A DNA stretch of 64,000 nt from an uncultured Pseudomonadota bacterium (GCA_903876765.1 CAIRBH010000001.1:37426-101425), one strand, 5' to 3'; counted from the stretch's first letter, positions 49,087 to 59,408 are shown. Program-made: numbers and translations. Notes: generated from the sequence alone by a model not told the origin.

Positions 49087-51039
49087 TTAAGCGTGCCCAA
49101 GTTGCAGTAGTACGTCAAATAGCTGAGAGGCAATTTGCATCATCTTGCCCGCCGCTTGGTAAGCTTGTTGGTAGCGTAATAAATTAGTAGCTTCCTCATC
49201 CAGATTAACCCCAGATTCTGACTGAACGGCGGCTATTGCTTGCTCTAATACTTTACTTTCTGCCGCGCCAGTCACGGTTAATTCACGCATTTTGTTGCCG
49301 ACATTATTAACCAGCTGGCCGAATACCCCTGAAAAACTATCTGAACTATTATTTAATACATCTTGACTTTGTAAGTCCCCCAATAGCAGTCCGTTGCGGT
49401 TATCAGCAGGGCCATTGCTGGTATTAGGGGTGATGGTAAATTGATCACCATTAGCTGGCGTGCCAGTAATGCTGAAGCTTAAGTTCCCTACACTGATGCT
49501 TGCACCACTGGTATAGGTCACGGCGCTGCCAGCTGAAAATGTTGTACTGGTGCTCCCTACCGTCACGGTGACGGCTTGCGTTGCAGGCGCTAGTGTGAAT
49601 GTATTAGTTGCTCCGGTTTGATAGGTCAACGTTAGTGGCGTTAGCATGGGGCTATTCACATAACTACTGCTGGCAGTGGCAGTGCTAATGCTAGCAGCAC
49701 CAGAGTTGGCGGCATTCGCTGAAGCAGTCAATACAGGCCCACCTACTGCTAATTTTTTCGCATCGGTAATAGCCAAGGTCATTGCACTAGCTACATTTGG
49801 CGTAGCCCTAATAACGAAATCATCGCCTGCCAGCATGGTGCCAGAAGCTTGAGTAAAGCTAAGCCCATCTAAGGTTTGCGGCAGGCTAGTAAAACTCTGT
49901 GCAGTATTATCTGAAAGACGGGTAATTTTATATTCAGTACCGTCATATTGCAGTCTATAGTCACTGCTTGTGACAGCTCGCCCATCCACGACCTTGCTTT
50001 CAATCGCTGCACTGCCATCGTTGTATATGCTGGCGCTTACAGTTGGGTCAGGTATATTAAATAAAATACCGCCAGGCTTAGCATACAAATCTAATCCTTG
50101 GGCATGCTGTCTGTTAAAAGTATCTGCAAGCACCAGTACAATTTGACCTAATTGGTTTTGTACGATATCCAGCGACTCAGCACGAAATTGTAATAAGCCT
50201 CCTAGCGTTCCACCTGGTAAGCTATCTGAACCTAGTACTGTAGATTTATTTTTACTTCGATAAGCGACTTCGAGTCGGCTTGGGTCGGTAGGTGACGGTG
50301 TGGTTGTGAGTGAATTGGTATTGGTGCCCACCACTAGCGGTAGGCCATTACCAATAAATACATTGTAGCTAGTCTGCCCCTGCGAGACAACGCTGGTTTT
50401 AATTTCCTTGCTAAGTTCAGACACTAGCTGGTCGCGTTGGTCCATCAGGTCATTGGGTGGGTTGCCAGTTGCATTAATTGCTTTTTCAATGACATCATTT
50501 AGATTGGCAATTTCTGCGGCATAGGTATTGATTATGCCGATAGTAGAAGATACTTGCATGTTGACGTCATTACGAATTTCATTCAATCGACTACCGCTAC
50601 TTTGAAAACGATTAATCATGGATTGTGCATTAGACAACATAGATTGTCTGGTGGCGGTATCGCTTGGGTTGGCAGATAGATCTTGTACGCTAGCAAAGAA
50701 ATCACTCATGGCGGGATTAATGCCCGAAGTAGTATCAGCTAGCATATTGTTGACAGTATTCAATTGGCTGCTGTAGGTATCAAGACCAGTACTGACTGAC
50801 TGGCTATGGATAGCCTGTTTAGCCAGTATTTCATTATAAACACGGGCAATGGATGATACCTCGCTACCTTGTCCTATATAGGCGTAACCTAAGTTGTGTG
50901 ATTGTATCGCCGCTTGAACTACCACTTGCCTTGAATACCCTGGAGTAGAGGCGTTGGCAATATTGTGGCCAGTTGTGTCCAGCCCAATTTGAGCAACAGT
51001 CAGTGCGCTTTTACCTATACTTAAAATATTTGTAGTCAT
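49087..51039 (-). CDS. flgK: Flagellar hook-associated protein FlgK (HAP1)
   Basis: The 650-residue product has the rod-family N-terminus (ILSIGKSALTVAQIGLDTTGHNIANASTPGYSRQ) and the C-terminal helix (VNLDEEATNLLRYQQAYQAAGKMMQIASQLFDVLLQLG). The middle carries a Thr/Ser-rich variable domain (about 430-560). It forms the junction between hook and filament. Confidence 0.95.
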   Translation of the reverse strand: MTTNILSIGKSALTVAQIGLDTTGHNIANASTPGYSRQVVVQAAIQSHNLGYAYIGQGSEVSSIARVYNEILAKQAIHSQSVSTGLDTYSSQLNTVNNMLADTTSGINPAMSDFFASVQDLSANPSDTATRQSMLSNAQSMINRFQSSGSRLNEIRNDVNMQVSSTIGIINTYAAEIANLNDVIEKAINATGNPPNDLMDQRDQLVSELSKEIKTSVVSQGQTSYNVFIGNGLPLVVGTNTNSLTTTPSPTDPSRLEVAYRSKNKSTVLGSDSLPGGTLGGLLQFRAESLDIVQNQLGQIVLVLADTFNRQHAQGLDLYAKPGGILFNIPDPTVSASIYNDGSAAIESKVVDGRAVTSSDYRLQYDGTEYKITRLSDNTAQSFTSLPQTLDGLSFTQASGTMLAGDDFVIRATPNVASAMTLAITDAKKLAVGGPVLTASANAANSGAASISTATASSSYVNSPMLTPLTLTYQTGATNTFTLAPATQAVTVTVGSTSTTFSAGSAVTYTSGASISVGNLSFSITGTPANGDQFTITPNTSNGPADNRNGLLLGDLQSQDVLNNSSDSFSGVFGQLVNNVGNKMRELTVTGAAESKVLEQAIAAVQSESGVNLDEEATNLLRYQQAYQAAGKMMQIASQLFDVLLQLGHA

Positions 51040-51136
51040 AATGCTTGCTCGTAAAAATTCTGCTGGATACCTTACATGACGGCATAAAATGCTAAAACTT
51101 TAGGTCAGTTAATAAAATAACATGCTTAAATGCAAG

Positions 51137-52021
51137 CTAAGTGGCTGATATTTTTTGAATGACACTGGCTAATTTAGCAGCATAATTCGGGTCGCTAGCG
51201 TAGCCTGCTTTTTGCATAGATAGCGCGTAATTATTGATATTGTGCAAATTAGCCATGACTTTTTCATAGCGCGGGTTGCTGCACATCATGTTAGCAAAAT
51301 CTTTAAATGAATCTGCATAACTGTCATAAGCGCGGAATTTTTCAATACGATTTTGTTTAATACCATGAATATATTCGGTGGTGCTGGCTTCTACCACCTT
51401 GCCATGCCAGTCGCTAGAGGCTTTGATGCCAAAAAGATTATGACTAGGGGTGCCGTCCGCAGCTGTAATTTGATGTTTACCCCAGCCACTTTCTAAGGCC
51501 GCTTGGCCCAACATAAGATGGGCGGGCACGCCGGTAGCACGGCTGGCTGCTTCAGCGTGCTTGCTCATGTGGTTTTGAAAATCCGCAGCATGACCACTCA
51601 TGGGTTTTGCTTTGAATACGGGATTAAGGCTAGGAGCGGGTTGTTCTGTGTTGGGCGTTACAGCTGGCGTTTTACCCTCAGTTTGCGCGGGCGCTGTTGA
51701 ATTTTGAGGTAGATAGCCATTTTTACTCAGCTGCTTAGTCAGTATGTCAGATAGGCCTAAGCCTTTTGCGGATAAGTTGCTACTGACTTGTTGATCCAAC
51801 ATAGAGGTAAACGTGCGACTTTGTTCATTATCAAAAAGATTATCTTCAGAAGCGGATGCTTCACGCATACTTTTAAGCATCATGTTCATAAAAATTGCTT
51901 CAAATTGCTTGGCAACGCCTTTGATGGCTTCAGGTGAATTTTCTTTTGCCGCTAGCTTAAGGTTGTTTAAGCCATTGGCATCAAACGCGAGTTTTCCCGA
52001 TAAATCAGAGCTTCCCACCAT
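51137..52021 (-). CDS. flgJ: Flagellar rod assembly protein/muramidase FlgJ
   Basis: FlgJ caps the growing rod and cuts peptidoglycan. The 294-residue product has an N-terminal rod-binding domain (AKQFEAIFMNMMLKSMREA). A Pro/Thr linker leads to a C-terminal glucosaminidase domain (VPAHLMLGQAALESGWGK, HNLFGIKASSDWHGKVVEASTTEYIHG). Both domains are present, the two-domain beta/gammaproteobacterial form. Confidence 0.94.
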   Translation of the reverse strand: MVGSSDLSGKLAFDANGLNNLKLAAKENSPEAIKGVAKQFEAIFMNMMLKSMREASASEDNLFDNEQSRTFTSMLDQQVSSNLSAKGLGLSDILTKQLSKNGYLPQNSTAPAQTEGKTPAVTPNTEQPAPSLNPVFKAKPMSGHAADFQNHMSKHAEAASRATGVPAHLMLGQAALESGWGKHQITAADGTPSHNLFGIKASSDWHGKVVEASTTEYIHGIKQNRIEKFRAYDSYADSFKDFANMMCSNPRYEKVMANLHNINNYALSMQKAGYASDPNYAAKLASVIQKISAT

Positions 52022-52022
52022 G

Positions 52023-53183
52023 CTAAATCACCTCTAAGTCGGCATGTAATGAGCCTGCCGCCTTCATGGCCTGTAATATTGCCAGCAAGTCTTGTGGGGT
52101 AGCGCCAATCGCATTAAGTGCTTTGACTACATCGGCTAGATTAGCGCCGCTATTAATTTTGAGTACTTTGCCAGGCTCTTTGCTAATGTCTATGGATGAC
52201 ACTCCAGTTGAGATGGTTTGTCCGCCTGATAATGCGTTGGGTTGGCTAATCACTGGTGAAGTTTCTATGACCACGCTAAGGTTGCCGTGAGACACCGCAC
52301 AGCTATCTAGCGTCACTGCTTTATTCATCACCACAGAGCCAGTGCGGGCATTAAGGATAATTTTGGCAGATGTAGTGGCGCGTGTAATATTAATCGTTTC
52401 TAATGCTGCAAGAAAAGTCACGCGACTCAAATTGGCTGTCGGCTCTATTTTGATCACACGGCCATTTTGCGCCATCGCCGTGTTCTGGCCAAAGCGCTGA
52501 TTAATCGCGTCTGCCACTAATGTTGCGGTAGAAAAATCAGTTTCTTTCAGTTCTAAATTAATACTATCGGTTTGGCTAATGGTATTAGCAATAGCACGTT
52601 CTACCGTTGCACCATCAGAAATACGCCCCACACTTAAATGGTTGATTTGTGTTTCACTGCCATTGGCAGAGGCGCCTACGCCGCCTACCACTAAGTTACC
52701 TTGCGCCATAGCATAAATCTGGCCATCTGCACCTTTAAGTGGCGTCATCAGTAAAGTGCCGCCACGTAAGCTTTTAGCGCTGCCCACAGATGAAACGGTG
52801 ACGTCTAAAGTTTGCCCAGGTTGGGCAAAAGCAGGCAGGCTACTGGTGATAATCACAGATGCCACATTTTTGGTTTGTACGTTAGTGCCTGCTGGCAGAT
52901 TGACGCCCATTTGCTTCATCATACTAATGGTGCTTTGTATGGTAAATGGGGTTTGGTCGCCTGTACCGTCTAACCCAACCACTAGACCATAGCCTAGCAG
53001 TTGGTTATTTCTAACGCCTTGAATGGTGGCTAAGTCTTTGAGTCTTTCAGCCTTAGCTGGTGCGATGAACATTAAGCTGCAAAAAAATACAATGCAAGTA
53101 ATGTCTGTGCCATGATTGACTAAAAGCGCGGCAGTTTTTTTAAGCAATATGGCTAAATAACTAGGCATCATCGTTAAGCTCAC
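52023..53183 (-). CDS. flgI: Flagellar P-ring protein FlgI
   Basis: FlgI forms the periplasmic P ring. The 386-residue product starts at GTG overlapping the flgH stop. A long signal peptide (about 1-44, ending PAKA) precedes ERLKDLATIQGVRNNQLLGYGLVVGLDGTGDQTPFTIQS. A shorter start at MMPSYL is possible. The C-terminal VVKALNAIGATPQDLLAILQAMKAAGSLHADLEVI matches the family. Confidence 0.95.
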   Translation of the reverse strand: MSLTMMPSYLAILLKKTAALLVNHGTDITCIVFFCSLMFIAPAKAERLKDLATIQGVRNNQLLGYGLVVGLDGTGDQTPFTIQSTISMMKQMGVNLPAGTNVQTKNVASVIITSSLPAFAQPGQTLDVTVSSVGSAKSLRGGTLLMTPLKGADGQIYAMAQGNLVVGGVGASANGSETQINHLSVGRISDGATVERAIANTISQTDSINLELKETDFSTATLVADAINQRFGQNTAMAQNGRVIKIEPTANLSRVTFLAALETINITRATTSAKIILNARTGSVVMNKAVTLDSCAVSHGNLSVVIETSPVISQPNALSGGQTISTGVSSIDISKEPGKVLKINSGANLADVVKALNAIGATPQDLLAILQAMKAAGSLHADLEVI

Positions 53184-53836
53184 AATGGGCCTAAACTCAA
53201 GAAAAAACGCGCCATGATGGAGGCCACTGCGGCAGCATCAATCTTGCTATTGGTTCTGTATTCAATCCGTGCATCGGCCACTTGATTGGATGTAACAAAA
53301 TTGCCAGTGGTAATGCTATCTGGGTTGATTACACCAGAGAATCGGACAAATTCTGTGCCCTTATCTAACGACACTTGTTTTTCGCCAGCGACTGCTAAAT
53401 AGCCGTTGGCTAGCACATCAACCACGGTGACGGTAATCGAGCCATTAAAGGTGTTTTCTAAACTTGCATCTGCTTTGTCTTTGTAAGAATTTGCCGCGCT
53501 ACCAGCAACACTGGCTTTAGGTAGGTTGCGGCCAAATAAGCTACTAATTTCACCGCTGGCTTTACCTTCTTTGCTAGCAGAATTTTCACCTGTTTTACTG
53601 GCGGTAGTATTTTCTGTGATGTTAATCGTCACAATATCACCGATATAGCGTGGACGTCGGTCTTCAAACAAGGGGTGATATGCAGCCGCGTTAAATATTG
53701 CGCCATTGGCAGCTATGCTAGTATTGGCAATAGCAGGTTTGGCGGTCATGGGCTGTTTGACAATAGAATCAGGCGTGATAGCACAAGCGCTGACCAAGAC
53801 CCATAAAACTAAAGATAAAAAAACATGTTTTGCCAT
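53180..53836 (-). CDS. flgH: Flagellar L-ring lipoprotein FlgH
   Basis: FlgH forms the outer-membrane L ring. The 218-residue product has lipobox LVSA-C near residue 18, FEDRRPRYIGDIVTINITENTTASK and FVRFSGVINPDSIT. The stop overlaps flgI by 4 bases and the start is 16 bases after flgG. Confidence 0.95.
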   Translation of the reverse strand: MAKHVFLSLVLWVLVSACAITPDSIVKQPMTAKPAIANTSIAANGAIFNAAAYHPLFEDRRPRYIGDIVTINITENTTASKTGENSASKEGKASGEISSLFGRNLPKASVAGSAANSYKDKADASLENTFNGSITVTVVDVLANGYLAVAGEKQVSLDKGTEFVRFSGVINPDSITTGNFVTSNQVADARIEYRTNSKIDAAAVASIMARFFLSLGPL

Positions 53837-53852
53837 TGTAATAAAAGCCTAA

Positions 53853-54635
53853 TTACATTTGTGAAAGTTTTTGTAGCATCTGGTCAGAAGTGGTAATCGC
53901 TTTGCTATTAATTTCATAAGCGCGTTGGGTTTGTATCATGTTGACTAATTCTTCTACCACGTTGACATTAGAAGTTTCTACATAGCCTTGCGTTAATAAG
54001 CCAGCGCCATTTGCGCCTGGTGTGTTGGTTGAAGCGCTGCCAGATGCGGACGTTTCTACGTATAAATTCTCACCTTTAGCCTGTAAACCAGCTGGATTAA
54101 TAAATGTGGCGAGCTGCAAAGTGCCGACTTGGGTGGCGCTGGTTGAGCCGGTGGTGGTGACAGATACTGTACCATCGCGGGCAATGGTCAGGCTTTCTGC
54201 GGTTGCTGGAATGGCTATGCTCGGTTGCACAGCAAAGCCGCTTGCAGTCACTAGTTGGCCTTGGCTGTCAACCTGAAAAGAGCCGTCACGGGTATAGGCG
54301 GCTGTGCCGTCTGGTAATAACACTTTAAAGAAGCCAGCGCCTTGAATGGCTACATCTTTATCATTGCTGGTAGCCTGCAAATTGCCTTGGCTAAAAATAC
54401 GCTCAGTGGCCACAGGCCTCACGCCAGTGCCCAATTGCAAGCCAGAGGGTAGCTGCGTTTGTTGAGATGATTGCGCGCCAGGTTGGCGAATATTTTGATA
54501 GAGTAAATCTTCAAAAACAGCGCGAGAGCGCTTAAAGCCATTGGTGCTGACATTTGCCAAGTTATTGGCAATCACATCCATTTGTGTTTGCTGGGCATCT
54601 AAGCCAGTTTTCGAAATCCATAGTGAGCGTATCAT
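53853..54635 (-). CDS. flgG: Flagellar distal rod protein FlgG
   Basis: The 260-residue rod protein has the N-terminal signature [44 protein letters not shown]. The C-terminus is [42 protein letters not shown]. It is full length. Confidence 0.97.
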   Translation of the reverse strand: MIRSLWISKTGLDAQQTQMDVIANNLANVSTNGFKRSRAVFEDLLYQNIRQPGAQSSQQTQLPSGLQLGTGVRPVATERIFSQGNLQATSNDKDVAIQGAGFFKVLLPDGTAAYTRDGSFQVDSQGQLVTASGFAVQPSIAIPATAESLTIARDGTVSVTTTGSTSATQVGTLQLATFINPAGLQAKGENLYVETSASGSASTNTPGANGAGLLTQGYVETSNVNVVEELVNMIQTQRAYEINSKAITTSDQMLQKLSQM

Positions 54636-54714
54636 TTTATTCTTCCTCTAACATCAGCGACTAGTCAACACCCGTTAAACCAGTTCAGTTGCTTGCATCA
54701 TAAATCGAGTTAAG

Positions 54715-55455
54715 TTAATTCAAACTGAGGAGTTGACCAGCTTTATTGGCGTTATTCTCAGCGTTTTGCATCAGTTTCATTTGCATTTCAAATTCACGTG
54801 CTAGACTAATCATGCTTACCATTGCATCAACCACATTGACGTTGCTGCCTTCTAAAGATCCACCGACTACGTTGACATTCGCATCAGCTTCTGCGGCACT
54901 GCCATCTTTGGTTTTAAATAAGCCATCTTCTGCGCGTACTAGGTTGTTTTCTGCTGGATTGACCAATTTTAAGCGGCCTATGACATTTGATGGCCCTGGA
55001 CTGGCGCTGTTAGACATTGCGGATACAGTGCCATCTTTTGCAATCGAGATCGACATATCTGGCGGTATGCTGATGGGCCCGCCATCCCCCATGACGTTGA
55101 GTCCGGTAGATGTTTGTAGTAGGCCATTTTCACTGACTTTAAAGGAGCCATTACGGGTCAGTCCTTCAGAGCCATCGGCGCGCTGTGCAACAAACCAGCC
55201 TTGGCCTTGGACCGCTACATCTAGGTCGCGATTGGTCGCTTGGATAGGGCCAGGCGTAAAATCTGTGCCTACCGTGGCATCCACCACAAAGGCGCGCGTT
55301 TGCAATCCATCACTAACCACGGGTACTGCTCTAAATGAATCCACTTGTGCCTTAAAGCCTGTAGACGTAGCATTAGCCAAGTTGTGGGCGGTTGTGGCTT
55401 GTTGCTCAAGTATGTGTTTTACGCCTGACATTGCCGTATAAATCATTCTATCCAT
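54715..55455 (-). CDS. flgF: Flagellar proximal rod protein FlgF
   Basis: The 246-residue product has DRMIYTAMSGVKHILEQQATTAHNLANATSTGFKAQVDSFRAVPV at the N-terminus and GSNVNVVDAMVSMISLAREFEMQMKLMQNAENN at the C-terminus. It is the FlgF form of the rod family. Confidence 0.96.
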   Translation of the reverse strand: MDRMIYTAMSGVKHILEQQATTAHNLANATSTGFKAQVDSFRAVPVVSDGLQTRAFVVDATVGTDFTPGPIQATNRDLDVAVQGQGWFVAQRADGSEGLTRNGSFKVSENGLLQTSTGLNVMGDGGPISIPPDMSISIAKDGTVSAMSNSASPGPSNVIGRLKLVNPAENNLVRAEDGLFKTKDGSAAEADANVNVVGGSLEGSNVNVVDAMVSMISLAREFEMQMKLMQNAENNANKAGQLLSLN

Positions 55456-55495
55456 TGCAGCACTCCTTTTTTATTTAGCTATTAGCGCCAGTTTA

Positions 55496-56728
55496 TTAGC
55501 GTAAGTTCACTAGCGTTTGTAGCACCTGATCCTGCGTTTTAATGGTCTGTGCATTGGCTTGGTAAACACGTTGTGCGGTAATCATATTGACCAATTCAGC
55601 CGTCAGATCGACGTTAGAATCCTCTTGTGCTGAAGCTTGCAAGACGCCTAAAGTACCTGTATTAGGCTGACCTAGCAGGGCATTGCCTGACTCCGAAGTT
55701 TCGGACCAGTCATTGCTACCCAGCGATTGCAAACCATTTGGGTTCACAAAACTTGCTAATATCAATTGGCCAAGAATTTTGGATTGACCATTGGTATAGC
55801 GTCCCAAAATAACACCGTCTACACCTGTGCCAAAACTGGCTAAGCGACCTGATGTATAGCCATCTTGTGATAGTGAATTAATACTGAAGTTAGAACCAAA
55901 CTGGGTGCTATCTGAATAATCTAAATTTAAGCTAAGCGGAGTGACTGCGCCTGTTGTCACTGCGAAAGATACGTTTGCTGAAGGAGCTGTAGGTGAAGTG
56001 CCAGTGCCATCAAAAATAAGCGTAGTGGTAGGGGTAGGTAATGTCGTGGTTGATGTGCCATCGGCAGTAGTAAATACACTCCAAGTTGTGTTGCCAGAAC
56101 TGCTATCTGTTTTGACAAAATAATTTTGTAAAGTATGTCCATTACCTAAGCTATCATAAATAGTGATAGCGGTAGAGTTATGGTAAGTCGTCGGGTCTGT
56201 TGGATCAAAGTCGTTTGCTGATAATGTGCTATTGCGCGAATCTAAATTAACTGCCCCTAACACTTCGCTCGTTCCAGTTGGTTGTGAGTCGGCCGTATTG
56301 ATATTAATTTCGGCAGGCACGCCAGTGGCAATCACGCCAGTAGAATCAGCCGCATAGCCTGTAAGTCGCTTACCAGTAGAATCTACAATATAGCCAGTTT
56401 TATCCATTTGAAACTGACCATTACGGGTATAAGTAATAGCACCATTGTCGCTCAATCTAAAAAAGCCATTGCCATTAATGGCGATATCCAGAGAGTTATT
56501 GGTGCTAGTAATATTACCCTGAGAAAATTGCTGGCCGACACTGGCTAGTTTGGTACCAATACCGATTTGCGGTGACCCACCACCTGTTAATGAGTTGGCA
56601 AATACGTCGGCAAATTGTGCACGAGATTGCTTGAAGCCTACCGTGTTGGCATTAGAAACGTTATTGCCGATGATTTCTAGTTGCTTAGAAGTGGCATTGA
56701 GGCCACTTAATCCTTGTTGAAAACTCAT
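55496..56728 (-). CDS. flgE: Flagellar hook protein FlgE
   Basis: The 410-residue hook subunit has SFQQGLSGLNATSKQLEIIGNNVSNANTVGFKQSRAQFADVF and a central variable domain. The C-terminus is ESGNALLGQPNTGTLGVLQASAQEDSNVDLTAELVNMITAQRVYQANAQTIKTQDQ. It follows flgD in the operon. Confidence 0.96.
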   Translation of the reverse strand: MSFQQGLSGLNATSKQLEIIGNNVSNANTVGFKQSRAQFADVFANSLTGGGSPQIGIGTKLASVGQQFSQGNITSTNNSLDIAINGNGFFRLSDNGAITYTRNGQFQMDKTGYIVDSTGKRLTGYAADSTGVIATGVPAEININTADSQPTGTSEVLGAVNLDSRNSTLSANDFDPTDPTTYHNSTAITIYDSLGNGHTLQNYFVKTDSSSGNTTWSVFTTADGTSTTTLPTPTTTLIFDGTGTSPTAPSANVSFAVTTGAVTPLSLNLDYSDSTQFGSNFSINSLSQDGYTSGRLASFGTGVDGVILGRYTNGQSKILGQLILASFVNPNGLQSLGSNDWSETSESGNALLGQPNTGTLGVLQASAQEDSNVDLTAELVNMITAQRVYQANAQTIKTQDQVLQTLVNLR

Positions 56729-56789
56729 GTTGTACTCCTGTTATTATTCAATAGGGTGATTAAAAATACTTTGCTAAAAAATTGCCTGA

Positions 56790-57467
56790 TTAAAAAACTT
56801 CCTTCACATCGCTAGTGTTGACACTGGCTTGATTGCTTAAATTTAACTTGATGCCGCTGGTGCTATTGGTCAGGCTCATCACTTGTGCGTAAGTTAAGCC
56901 GTCTGCTGCGGCAGTTTTTCCGGCAGTTGAGGCGCTTGCTTCAAATTTATAACTGCCTGTTTTTGCCACCGAACCATCGTCTGCCAGCCCATCCCAATTC
57001 AAGGCGACGCTACCAGGGTTTTGTGCGCCTAGGGTCAGCGTTCTAATAGTGCTACCCGCAGAATTTTTGATGGCAACTGATAATCTATCTGCGCCTAGAG
57101 GTAAATCAACGCCAAAATAGCCACCAGTGCCAGTGCTGCTTACTTGATTGCCAGCGACCAGTACATTGCGGCCTATCATGCTAGCAGCTTGGTAAGACTG
57201 GCCAGTTTGCACATTGCCTATTAAGGTCTCCATGGTGTTATTGAGTTTATCAATGCCTGTGACGGTGGATAACTGCGCCATTTGGCTGGTCACTTGTGCG
57301 TTATCCATAGGGTTAAGTGGGTCTTGATTTTTCATTTGCGTGACTAGCAAGGTCATGAATCTATCTTGTGCTTTGTCTACACTGGTAGTCGTGGCGTTTT
57401 TTTTGCCATTGACGCTATCTAGTAATGCTTGTGAGGCTATGTTTTGCGTGCTTTGTACTGTGGTCAT
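56790..57467 (-). CDS. flgD: Flagellar hook cap protein FlgD
   Basis: FlgD is a scaffold for hook polymerisation. The 225-residue product has DRFMTLLVTQMKNQDPLNPMDNAQVTSQMAQLSTVTGIDKLN and a FlgD Ig-like domain (ALNWDGLADDGSVAKTGSYKFEASA). It is full length. Confidence 0.95.
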   Translation of the reverse strand: MTTVQSTQNIASQALLDSVNGKKNATTTSVDKAQDRFMTLLVTQMKNQDPLNPMDNAQVTSQMAQLSTVTGIDKLNNTMETLIGNVQTGQSYQAASMIGRNVLVAGNQVSSTGTGGYFGVDLPLGADRLSVAIKNSAGSTIRTLTLGAQNPGSVALNWDGLADDGSVAKTGSYKFEASASTAGKTAAADGLTYAQVMSLTNSTSGIKLNLSNQASVNTSDVKEVF

Positions 57468-57539
57468 AATGATTCCTTAATATAAACTCGGCGGTCTTTT
57501 GATGTTTTTTTGCTTATTGTTGGGCATATTGATAACGGC

Positions 57540-57947
57540 CTATTGCTGGCCTATGGTCAGCGTTTTTACCAGCATGGTTTTTGCAGCATTCATCGTTTCT
57601 ACATTGTTTTGGTAAGCACGTGAGGCAGAAATCATATTCACCATTTCTTCTGTCACATTTACATTTGGCATACTGACGTAGCCTTTTGCATCGGCCAAAG
57701 GATTTTTGGGGTCGTAAATGACTTTTGCTGGCGATGAGTCTTCTATGACTTTGAGTACTTTAACGCCGCTGGCATCAGGCGTTTCGCTAGCCATGGCGCT
57801 AAACACCACTTGTTTGGCTTTATAAGGAGTGCCATTGGCACTGGTTGCGCTATCGGCATTGGCAAGGTTGCTGGCCACGACATTTAAGCGCTGCGATTGT
57901 GCACTCATGGCAGAACCAGAAATATTAAATACATTAAATAGAGACAT
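57540..57947 (-). CDS. flgC: Flagellar proximal rod protein FlgC
   Basis: The 135-residue product has [43 protein letters not shown] and the C-terminal [28 protein letters not shown]. It follows flgB by 25 bases. Confidence 0.96.
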   Translation of the reverse strand: MSLFNVFNISGSAMSAQSQRLNVVASNLANADSATSANGTPYKAKQVVFSAMASETPDASGVKVLKVIEDSSPAKVIYDPKNPLADAKGYVSMPNVNVTEEMVNMISASRAYQNNVETMNAAKTMLVKTLTIGQQ

Positions 57948-57972
57948 GTTTTATCCTATTAAAATAAAAAAA

Positions 57973-58383
57973 TTATGAACCTTGAATGGCCGCTAACATT
58001 TTTTTAAGCTGGGCATTAATCATGGTTAAGCTGGCTTCATAGCGAATACTGTTATCAACAAACTGATTGCGTTCTACGTCCATATCTACCGTATTGCCAT
58101 CGATGTTAGCTTGGGCAATATTTCTAAATAGCACTTTGGCCGAACTGTCCTGATTAACAGAGCCCGCATCTAAGTGCATGGCAGAGGTTTTGCTAGCGGT
58201 CACGGTCTCGCCAGCTAGGCCTGCGTTTGCATTTTGCAGAGCTGTTTTAAAGTCTATGTCACGTGCTTTGAAGTGAGGCGTATCAGCGTTGGCAATATTT
58301 CCTGCTATCAATTCTTGGCGCTGGCCACGTAAACGCAATGCGTTTTGGTGAAAACTTAATTCCGCATCTAATTTATTTAACAT
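57973..58383 (-). CDS. flgB: Flagellar proximal rod protein FlgB
   Basis: The 136-residue product has FHQNALRLRGQRQELIAGNIANADTPHFKARDIDFKTALQ and the C-terminal VDMDVERNQFVDNSIRYEASLTMINAQLKKML. It is the first gene of the flgB-L operon, facing flgA from a shared intergenic region. Confidence 0.96.
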   Translation of the reverse strand: MLNKLDAELSFHQNALRLRGQRQELIAGNIANADTPHFKARDIDFKTALQNANAGLAGETVTASKTSAMHLDAGSVNQDSSAKVLFRNIAQANIDGNTVDMDVERNQFVDNSIRYEASLTMINAQLKKMLAAIQGS

Positions 58384-58432
58384 GCACTTATCCTTTTAAG
58401 ATCTAAGCTCAGGCTACTGGCAAAAGTGCAGT

Positions 58433-58459
58433 TAAAGAAAATACACTTATTGCCGATAA
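58433..58459 (+). promoter_or_regulatory. Sigma-28 promoter upstream of flgA
   Basis: TAAA at 58433-58436, a spacer of exactly 15 bases, and GCCGATAA at 58452-58459 match the FliA consensus completely. It reads toward flgA, whose start is 144 bases downstream. Confidence 0.75.
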
Positions 58460-58602
58460 CATTCATGAGCGCCAGTCTAGATTTAATAGCTGGGGTTTAA
58501 TCGCCTAAGAAAAGAGGTAAAACTTGTCCTTTTCTAAGTTTTGCTAATGAGACATGACCGTAAAATTCCTATTGTTTTTAATGAGCAACATGGGGATTGA
58601 AT

Positions 58603-59343
58603 ATGAAACAGCTTGATTGTTATAGGTGCGCAGCCTTAGTAATAGCAGGGCTATTGAGCATGTCAGTGCGTGCTGCGCAGCTAGCTAACCCGTCTTTAGC
58701 TATCAATAATCAAACAACTAAACAAGACCTCAGTTTGGTAAAAACCCAAATTACAGATTTTTTGCAAACACAAACCATAGGTTATCCAGGTAAAGTCAGC
58801 ATTAATGTGGGGGCAATAGACCCCAATATTAAATTGGCGGCATGTCCTGAGGTGCAGATTTTTTTACCTGTTGGTAGTAGGGCATGGGGAAAAACCAGCG
58901 TGGGGGTTCGTTGCAATGCACCGGTCAATTGGACTATCTATGTGCAAGCTGCGGTGAATGTGGCAGCACAATATTTGGTAGCGGCAGCGCCTTTAGCGCA
59001 AGGACAGGTGCTGACTAGCCAGGATGTGATGTTCGAAAAAGGCGATCTTACTCAGTTGCCAGCAGGTATTTTTACCGATATTAGCCAAGCGCTAGGGCGC
59101 TCAGTCATGATATCGATGAATGCAGGGACGGTGTTTAGGCAGGAAATGTTAAAAATTGCGCCTGTCGTACAGCAAGGACAAAACGTTAAGCTGATTTCAG
59201 TAGGTAAAGGCTTTAGTGTGTCTGCCGAAGGGCAAGCACTGGCTAAAGCCAATGAAGGCCAGTTGGTGCAAGTGAAGGTTGCTAGCGGCCAAGTCATCAG
59301 CGGTATTGCCAAAAATGGTGGCCAAGTGGAAGTTAATTTCTAG
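58603..59343 (+). CDS. flgA: Flagellar P-ring assembly chaperone FlgA
   Basis: FlgA is the periplasmic chaperone for FlgI. From ATG 58603 (GGGGA seven bases upstream; TTG 58597 would add two residues) the product has 246 residues. A signal peptide ends near SVRAAQ. The SAF-type domain contains YLVAAAPLAQGQVLTSQDVMFEKGDLTQLPAG, and the C-terminus has VKLISVGKGFSVSAEGQALAKANEGQLVQVKVASGQVISG. All are family features. Confidence 0.95.
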   Translation: MKQLDCYRCAALVIAGLLSMSVRAAQLANPSLAINNQTTKQDLSLVKTQITDFLQTQTIGYPGKVSINVGAIDPNIKLAACPEVQIFLPVGSRAWGKTSVGVRCNAPVNWTIYVQAAVNVAAQYLVAAAPLAQGQVLTSQDVMFEKGDLTQLPAGIFTDISQALGRSVMISMNAGTVFRQEMLKIAPVVQQGQNVKLISVGKGFSVSAEGQALAKANEGQLVQVKVASGQVISGIAKNGGQVEVNF

Positions 59344-59381
59344 CATTATCCTAATTTGTAGGAGAAAAACTTACAAAGCAT

Positions 59382-59408
59382 TAAAGTTCGCTTAAACTAT
59401 GCCGATAT
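59382..59408 (+). promoter_or_regulatory. Sigma-28 promoter of flgM
   Basis: TAAA at 59382-59385, a 15-base spacer and GCCGATAT at 59401-59408 match the FliA consensus with one mismatch. It lies 58 bases before flgM, as expected for feedback control of the anti-sigma factor. Confidence 0.8.

Noticed and set aside
54746..55441. 231-codon plus-strand frame opposite flgF
   Set aside because: Antisense shadow of the clearly coding flgF; no family features.
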